In this document: piece by piece, positions 31,084 through 35,302 of the stretch
Position numbering within the stretch: position 1 is the first letter of the stretch
Layout of the letters: each line of letters starts with the position of its first letter
Origin: an uncultured Candidatus Peregrinibacteria bacterium
GTDB taxonomy: Bacteria; Patescibacteriota; Gracilibacteria; UBA1369; LOWO2-01-FULL-3
DNA: 35,302 bases
NCBI GenBank assembly: GCA_903847465.1
Contig: CAINDQ010000156.1
Location: 1-35,302, forward strand
Direction of reading: 5' to 3'
Notes under the pieces: generated by a model
Seen by the model: only the letters and a program-made list of their open reading frames with translations
What the model was told of the DNA's origin: nothing
Databases searched by the model: none
Made by a program: the position numbers and the translations under genes

Positions 31084-31164
31084 TCTTGAGCAGAGTCCTT
31101 CGCCCACGCCAAATCTCGCGAAGCTCGTTTTTGGCTAAGGCTTCGGACCGAAAATCTCGCTACT

Positions 31165-31971
31165 TTAGTTATGACGTAGGAATTCAGCACCAGCTTCATC
31201 CTTTGCGCGAGCAACTACTGGCTTTTCTGATTCCACAGCTTTTCCATAATCCTGTCCGAAACTTATTTCCAGAGAAAGGAAATCCTCATCGTATACATCT
31301 ACGATCCATCCATAGATCATAGAGAAAATGCTGTAAATAAGAGAGATTGAGCCCCATACAACAGGCAAAGCAAGGAACAAGACTATTGCAGGATTATTGC
31401 CTCCATATAGCCCAAACAAAAGAGCTGTACTCAAGACAATAGAAAGGAAAATTCCATAAAGACCAATTAAGGCATATTTAGTATTTGAGACCATTTCCAT
31501 AATCAAGGCGCTGGCCATTGCTGACAAAATCACATGAAGAGCGATAGCGAAAACCGCCAACCCAACATTGATCGATGAGGCAATAAAGTATACCGGTACC
31601 ATCAAAATAAACATCACCACACTGATAATGAAAATATGATAGATAGTGGTAGAAGTTTTAGTATATTTTTCACGTTCGGTCAGAGAAAGGAAGAGAACGC
31701 TCAAGATGTTTCCAATTGTAGAAGCCAAAAAAGCCGCAATACTCACCACAAAAACGAAAACCGGACTGACACTATCAGTGGCGGCCGCTGGATCCGTTAA
31801 AGGAGCAATAATCGTTGCGGCGAGAACCGCAATAATCAATAAAATCAAAGAACCGATTCCTCCACCTGCAAGTCCCGCTAATGTTTTTAGCAAAAGCATT
31901 GGGAATCCAAGTCTAGCTGGTCCTAATTGTTTTGGAGCCTCTTCCTGAACAGTTGCGTTAACTTCTGTCAT
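31165..31971 (-). CDS. Polytopic membrane protein (unknown)
   Basis: 268 residues with six or seven hydrophobic helices (about 23-56, 69-93, 110-130, 134-158, 164-188, 194-220). It has a short cytoplasmic N-terminus and a charged C-terminal tail of about 40 residues (SFGQDYGKAVESEKPVVARAKDEAG). I recognise no family and see no catalytic motif. Its ATG overlaps the lspA stop (ATGA), so the two are translationally coupled. A link to lipoprotein or envelope work is a guess from that coupling alone. Confidence 0.75.
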   Translation of the reverse strand: MTEVNATVQEEAPKQLGPARLGFPMLLLKTLAGLAGGGIGSLILLIIAVLAATIIAPLTDPAAATDSVSPVFVFVVSIAAFLASTIGNILSVLFLSLTEREKYTKTSTTIYHIFIISVVMFILMVPVYFIASSINVGLAVFAIALHVILSAMASALIMEMVSNTKYALIGLYGIFLSIVLSTALLFGLYGGNNPAIVLFLALPVVWGSISLIYSIFSMIYGWIVDVYDEDFLSLEISFGQDYGKAVESEKPVVARAKDEAGAEFLRHN

Positions 31972-32426
31972 ATTGTTTTTGTTTTAACTTGCCTTATTCT
32001 ACCATAAAACAGAATCAATAACAATACTCCGATTGTAATAAAAGCGTCTGCCAGATTGAAAAATGGATATGCCCAAATGGAAATAAAATCGATTACAAAG
32101 TGATGAATCAACCTATCAATCAGATTTCCGATTCCTCCAGCCAGAATCATGGAAACGCAAATTTTGGCTGGCAATGCAGATAAATCGACGACCTTATAGG
32201 CGAATGTTGCCAACAAAAACAGCAAAACAAAATTACTAATAAGGATCAAAATATATGGCAACGGCAAGCTAAAAGCGATTCCGGTATTTTCCACATATTG
32301 CATTTTGAAAAAACCATCTACGATCACAAAAGGATCCTTGAAAAACATGACCGCCAGATATTTCGTCAACTGATCTAGTCCTAAAAACATGACAACGAAG
32401 CCAGATATTTTGAGAAAGTTTTTCAT
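31968..32426 (-). CDS. lspA: Lipoprotein signal peptidase (signal peptidase II)
   Basis: 152 residues from the ATG at 32426; an in-frame TTG at 32432 is less likely. Four membrane helices. The catalytic aspartates of this family of aspartyl membrane peptidases are in GGIGNLIDRL and FNLADAFI. NTGIAFSL is the other conserved block. It removes signal peptides of lipidated prolipoproteins such as the one at 23300-24289. It ends on TGA, overlapping the next gene by 4 bp. Confidence 0.96.
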   Translation of the reverse strand: MKNFLKISGFVVMFLGLDQLTKYLAVMFFKDPFVIVDGFFKMQYVENTGIAFSLPLPYILILISNFVLLFLLATFAYKVVDLSALPAKICVSMILAGGIGNLIDRLIHHFVIDFISIWAYPFFNLADAFITIGVLLLILFYGRIRQVKTKTI

Positions 32427-32434
32427 AAACAAAG

Positions 32435-32461
32435 AGTATAGATTTACTCTTTTCTTATCAA
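32435..32461 (-). promoter_or_regulatory. Candidate lspA promoter (leaderless)
   Basis: On the minus strand TTGATA (complement of 32456-32461), a 15-bp spacer and TATACT (complement of 32435-32440). Only 8 bp lie between the -10 and the ATG at 32426, implying a transcript with almost no 5' leader. The spacer is short, so confidence is moderate. Confidence 0.4.
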
Positions 32462-32504
32462 GGTAAAACTAGTAGTATTTCGTTTGCTTAAAAGATTTTT
32501 TCCT

Positions 32505-33713
32505 ATGATAAAATCGCTGAAATTTGATACCGTTTTAGCCCTGACAGTGCTATTTCTTTTGATTTTTGGGTTGATCATGATCACCAGTATTGGTGTGCCA
32601 AAATCAATCGCTTTGTCGGCTCCAGGAGTGCAATACCCAAACTGCGGCAGTGCGGATGTTGATTGCTATTTGTTATTCAAGAGACATTTGATACGCCTTG
32701 GAATTGGGATTGTGGCCTTCTTTGTAGCTTACAAATTACCGATGAAATTCTGGAAAAAAGTGGCTCCGGTGTTATTTGTGGCTATGGTGATTGTGCTTTT
32801 GGCGGTTTTAGTGATGGGGAGCAACTATGGAACATTCGCTACAAACTGGCTTGTTATCTTTAATACTTCCCTACAGCCTTCCGAATTTGCAAAACTGGTG
32901 GCCATTCTTTACTTCTCCTACTGGTTCAGTAAAAAAGGAGAGGACGTGGAGAGTTTCAAGGATGGATTTTTGCCTTTTTGTTTACTAGCTGCAGCTATTA
33001 TCTTCCCGATTATTTTACAAAATGATTTCGGGGGAACTTTTGTAATCTCTTTAATTTGTGTGCTGATTTATTTCGTGGCTGGAGCAAAATTCAAGCATTT
33101 AGCTTTTGGGTTTTTGATAGCATTGCTTGCGGGAATTATCGTAGTTACCGCTGTTCCTCATGTGAGAGAGAGATTTACTTCTTTCAACAGGGTAAATGAA
33201 GCGTGTGTGGAACAAGATTGCTGGCAGTCTATGCAGGCAAATATCGCTGTAGGAAGCGGTGGATTCTTTGGAAAAGGACTGACACAGGGCGTACAAAAAT
33301 CATATTGGTTACCGCAGGCTTCTGATGATTTTATCTTTGCGGCTTCGGCGGAAGAGCTTGGTTTTATTAGGATTATTTTCGTGGTGATTGCTTATTTTAT
33401 TATTGCGCTCAGAGGCTATTCCATTGCCAATCGAGCTTCGAATAATTTTGAAATGTATGTGGCGGTAGGAATTACCACGTGGCTAATGAGTCAGGCGTTT
33501 ATTAATATCGCTGTAAATACGGCGCTGATGCCCGTTACCGGCATTACTCTGCCGTTTGTGAGTTATGGAGGATCTTCGTTGATCGCTTCTTTAATTGGAG
33601 TCGGAATTCTTTTAAATATATCCGAAAACACATCTTATTATGCGAATAGTGCTAACTGGAGGAGGGACAGGAGGTCACATCATCCCGAACATGGCCGTTA
33701 TCGAAGAGCTTAA
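32505..33713 (+). CDS. ftsW: SEDS-family peptidoglycan glycosyltransferase FtsW
   Basis: 402 residues from the ATG at 32505; the frame extends to a TTG at 32484, but MIKSLKFDTVLALTVLFLL gives a normal first helix. About ten membrane helices. SEDS signatures: LQPSEFAKLVAILYFSYW, QNDFGGTFVI, GGFFGKGLTQG with LPQASDDFIFAASAEELGFI (the Asp typical of the catalytic cavity) and TGITLPFVSYGGSSLI. It polymerises lipid II, at the septum if FtsW; its place before murG favours FtsW over RodA. Two predicted outer loops each hold a Cys pair (CGSADVDC and CVEQDC) that could form disulfides. The 3' end runs 74 bp into murG and codes for an Arg/His-rich tail (RRDRRSHHPEHGRYRR). Confidence 0.93.
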   Translation: MIKSLKFDTVLALTVLFLLIFGLIMITSIGVPKSIALSAPGVQYPNCGSADVDCYLLFKRHLIRLGIGIVAFFVAYKLPMKFWKKVAPVLFVAMVIVLLAVLVMGSNYGTFATNWLVIFNTSLQPSEFAKLVAILYFSYWFSKKGEDVESFKDGFLPFCLLAAAIIFPIILQNDFGGTFVISLICVLIYFVAGAKFKHLAFGFLIALLAGIIVVTAVPHVRERFTSFNRVNEACVEQDCWQSMQANIAVGSGGFFGKGLTQGVQKSYWLPQASDDFIFAASAEELGFIRIIFVVIAYFIIALRGYSIANRASNNFEMYVAVGITTWLMSQAFINIAVNTALMPVTGITLPFVSYGGSSLIASLIGVGILLNISENTSYYANSANWRRDRRSHHPEHGRYRRA

Positions 33714-34692
33714 AAAACGTGAGATAGCTGAGCTAAAATATATTGGCTCAAAAAACGGTCCGGAGAGAAAGATGATTGAAAAAATGGGAGTTGATTTTGA
33801 AGCAATCAGTTGCGGAAAAATGCGCAGATATTTTTCTTGGGAAAATTTTGTGGATTTTTTTAGAGTGCCGATGGGCGTTTTTCAGGCGTATAAAATCCTA
33901 AAAGAATACAATCCGATGGTAGTTTTTAGCAAAGGTGGATATGTGAGTTTTCCTGTTACTGTTGCGGCTTTTTGGCTAAAGATTCCGGTTGTTTTGCATG
34001 AATCTGATGTGGTGCCGGGGCTTTCCAATAAGCTGAGCATGAAATTCGCAAAAAAAATATGTATTAGTTACGAAGAAACTAAAAATTATTTACCAAAGAA
34101 ATTTCAAAAGAAATGCGTGATGACTGGGAATCCGGTACGCGAAAGTATTTTTGGTGGAAACAAAGAAGAAGGCTATAAATTTACAGGAATGAATGATTTT
34201 AGACCGATAATTTTGGTGATGGGAGGCAGTCAGGGAGCGGAACAAATCAATCATTTGGTGAGAAAAAGTTTGGATGAATTATTGAAAAAATTCCAAATAG
34301 TGCACATTACCGGAAGAGGAAATATTGACATCGGGATGCACAGAACCGGCTATAAACAATTTGAATATTTGGATGAGCAATTGAAAGACGTTTATGCGGT
34401 GTGCGACCTTATTGTGACGCGTGGAGGTGCAAACAGTTTGGCTGAAATTGCTTTGCTGAAGAAGAAAGCAGTGATTATTCCTTTATCGAAAGGCAGTCGC
34501 GGCGATCAATTGGACAACGCTCGAGTCTTCGTCAGAAAATTTGGATGGGCTATGCTTAGCGGAAATGTGACCAGTAGCGATTTCATTGAAGCAATATTTT
34601 TGGCATCTTATAATCAAACAAAAATTCAAGATTCAGAAGTTATAAATGGCACAAATAATATCGTGGATCTAATTCTTAATACTGCAAAATAA
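33640..34692 (+). CDS. murG: UDP-GlcNAc:lipid-I N-acetylglucosaminyltransferase
   Basis: 350 residues. It adds GlcNAc to lipid I to make lipid II on the inner face of the membrane. Seen: the N-terminal loop TGGGTGGHIIPNMAVIEEL, FSKGGYVSFPVTVAAFWL, HESDVVPGLSNKL, TGNPVRESI, GGSQGAEQIN and YAVCDLIVTRGGANSLAEI. GDQLDNA stands in place of the more common HQ-x-x-NA. ATG at 33640 is chosen because MRIVLTGGGTGGH is the exact family start, which puts the start 74 bp inside ftsW. It is followed with a one-base overlap (TAATG) by the glycosyltransferase gene. Confidence 0.96.
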   Translation: MRIVLTGGGTGGHIIPNMAVIEELKKREIAELKYIGSKNGPERKMIEKMGVDFEAISCGKMRRYFSWENFVDFFRVPMGVFQAYKILKEYNPMVVFSKGGYVSFPVTVAAFWLKIPVVLHESDVVPGLSNKLSMKFAKKICISYEETKNYLPKKFQKKCVMTGNPVRESIFGGNKEEGYKFTGMNDFRPIILVMGGSQGAEQINHLVRKSLDELLKKFQIVHITGRGNIDIGMHRTGYKQFEYLDEQLKDVYAVCDLIVTRGGANSLAEIALLKKKAVIIPLSKGSRGDQLDNARVFVRKFGWAMLSGNVTSSDFIEAIFLASYNQTKIQDSEVINGTNNIVDLILNTAK

Positions 34693-35302
34693 TGAGAATC
34701 GGAATAAATGGCAGATTCTTACTAAAGCCGTTTACTGGCATAGGTCAGCACACAATCAACCTTGTGAAAGAGCTCGCAAAGATTGATTTGAAAAAGGAGT
34801 ATGTGTTTTTCGTGATGGAGAAAGTGGGAAAAGAAGTTACTGGTTTGTTTTCAAAGAATGTGAAATTCGTGATATTACCGGAGAAAAAAATGCCATCTGC
34901 TGGTGCAAAAAAAGTGTGGTGGGAACAAATTCAACTGCCAGAAATTTTATTAAAAGAAAAGTTTGATGTCGCGTTTTTTCCATATCCTTCCAATCCTTGG
35001 ACGAATGATTTTTACAAAAAGGGAATAAAGACTTTTGTGACTGTGCATGATTGTTTGCCTTGGAAATATAAACATTATACGGGAGGAATTTTGTCCAGAA
35101 TGGCGCATGAGCAAAGCAAAAAAGCGGTTAGTAAGGCCGACGTTGTTTTCACTGTTTCCGAGACCTCTGGCAAAGAAATTGTAAAAATTTGCAAAGTGAA
35201 AGAGAGTCGAGTTTTTGTAATATACAATGACGCTGGTGACATTTTCAAAAAAGCTGAGGATCAAAAATTGGCCAAGAAAATTCTTACAAAATTTGGAATC
35301 AA
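34692..35302 (+). CDS. Glycosyltransferase family 4, 3'-truncated by window edge
   Basis: 203 complete codons visible. The start ATG overlaps the murG stop by one base. It begins MRIGINGRFLLKPFTGIGQH, the usual GT4 opening with the Gly-rich acceptor loop. FDVAFFPYPSNPW, TFVTVHDCLPWKY and KADVVFTVSETSGKEIVKI follow in the order expected for the N-terminal Rossmann domain. The donor-binding domain lies beyond the edge. GT4 enzymes transfer sugars from nucleotide or lipid donors to surface glycans. Its position behind murG suggests envelope glycan synthesis; substrate unknown. Confidence 0.88.
   Translation, partial: MRIGINGRFLLKPFTGIGQHTINLVKELAKIDLKKEYVFFVMEKVGKEVTGLFSKNVKFVILPEKKMPSAGAKKVWWEQIQLPEILLKEKFDVAFFPYPSNPWTNDFYKKGIKTFVTVHDCLPWKYKHYTGGILSRMAHEQSKKAVSKADVVFTVSETSGKEIVKICKVKESRVFVIYNDAGDIFKKAEDQKLAKKILTKFGI

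Noticed and set aside
31085-31164. GC-richer segment with short inverted repeats as a small RNA gene
   Set aside because: No promoter or clear secondary structure beyond a 6-bp inverted repeat; it simply follows a terminator.
31965-31972. Possible UGA recoding, as in Gracilibacteria
   Set aside because: lspA ends naturally on TGA, and no conserved glycine in any gene is interrupted by TGA.

Overview
The window looks like part of a compact, AT-rich bacterial chromosome from the Patescibacteria (Candidate Phyla Radiation). A lineage near Peregrinibacteria is my best guess, but it is inference. Four things point there. Genes are packed with gaps of 0-60 bp. Start codons almost never have a Shine-Dalgarno sequence. 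A very large VirB6/TrbL-like membrane protein sits among unknown giant partners. Housekeeping genes are mixed with archaeal-looking enzymes. TAA dominates as stop, TAG also occurs, and lspA ends on TGA, so UGA does not appear to be recoded. No rRNA, tRNA, CRISPR array, transposase or phage gene was seen.

Layout. (1) 1-1597: 3' part of thrS (+). (2) 1594-12183: a five-gene minus-strand block. In transcription order it encodes a 191-aa two-TM protein, a 524-aa helical protein, a 538-aa protein with a tandem internal repeat, an 890-aa VirB6/TrbL-like polytopic protein and a 1362-aa soluble protein. I recognise only the VirB6/TrbL-like member. (3) 12226-13617: rpsF-ssb-rpsR (-) with a terminator. 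(4) 13618-13993: the only gene-free stretch over 300 bp. (5) 13994-18985: envelope and purine genes on the plus strand: LysM/M23 peptidase, yidD, acyltransferase 3, purH, uppP. (6) 19049-23296: SLH-domain protein, then two PurP-type ATP-grasp genes flanking a pair of small related membrane proteins. (7) 23300-25894: a lipoprotein (-) facing away from a GlmU-like sugar nucleotidyltransferase (+), then a small Cys-rich protein. (8) 25897-28081: sdaAB-sdaAA-purN (-). (9) 28162-31026: MscS channel (-), stomatin-like protein and aroE (+). (10) 31165-35302: membrane protein and lspA (-), then ftsW-murG-glycosyltransferase (+), running off the window edge.

How the genes fit together. Much of the window serves the cell envelope: undecaprenyl phosphate recycling (uppP), lipid II synthesis and septal polymerisation (murG, ftsW), sugar nucleotide supply (GlmU-like), wall hydrolysis (M23), lipoprotein processing (lspA), S-layer attachment (SLH) and membrane insertion (yidD). 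A second theme is late purine synthesis: purN and purH, which use formyl-folate, and two PurP-like genes, which belong to the formate- and ATP-dependent archaeal alternative to the first activity of PurH. The five-gene block at 1594-12183 is the best candidate for an undescribed system: a VirB6/TrbL-like membrane core with four co-transcribed partners and no ATPase in the window.
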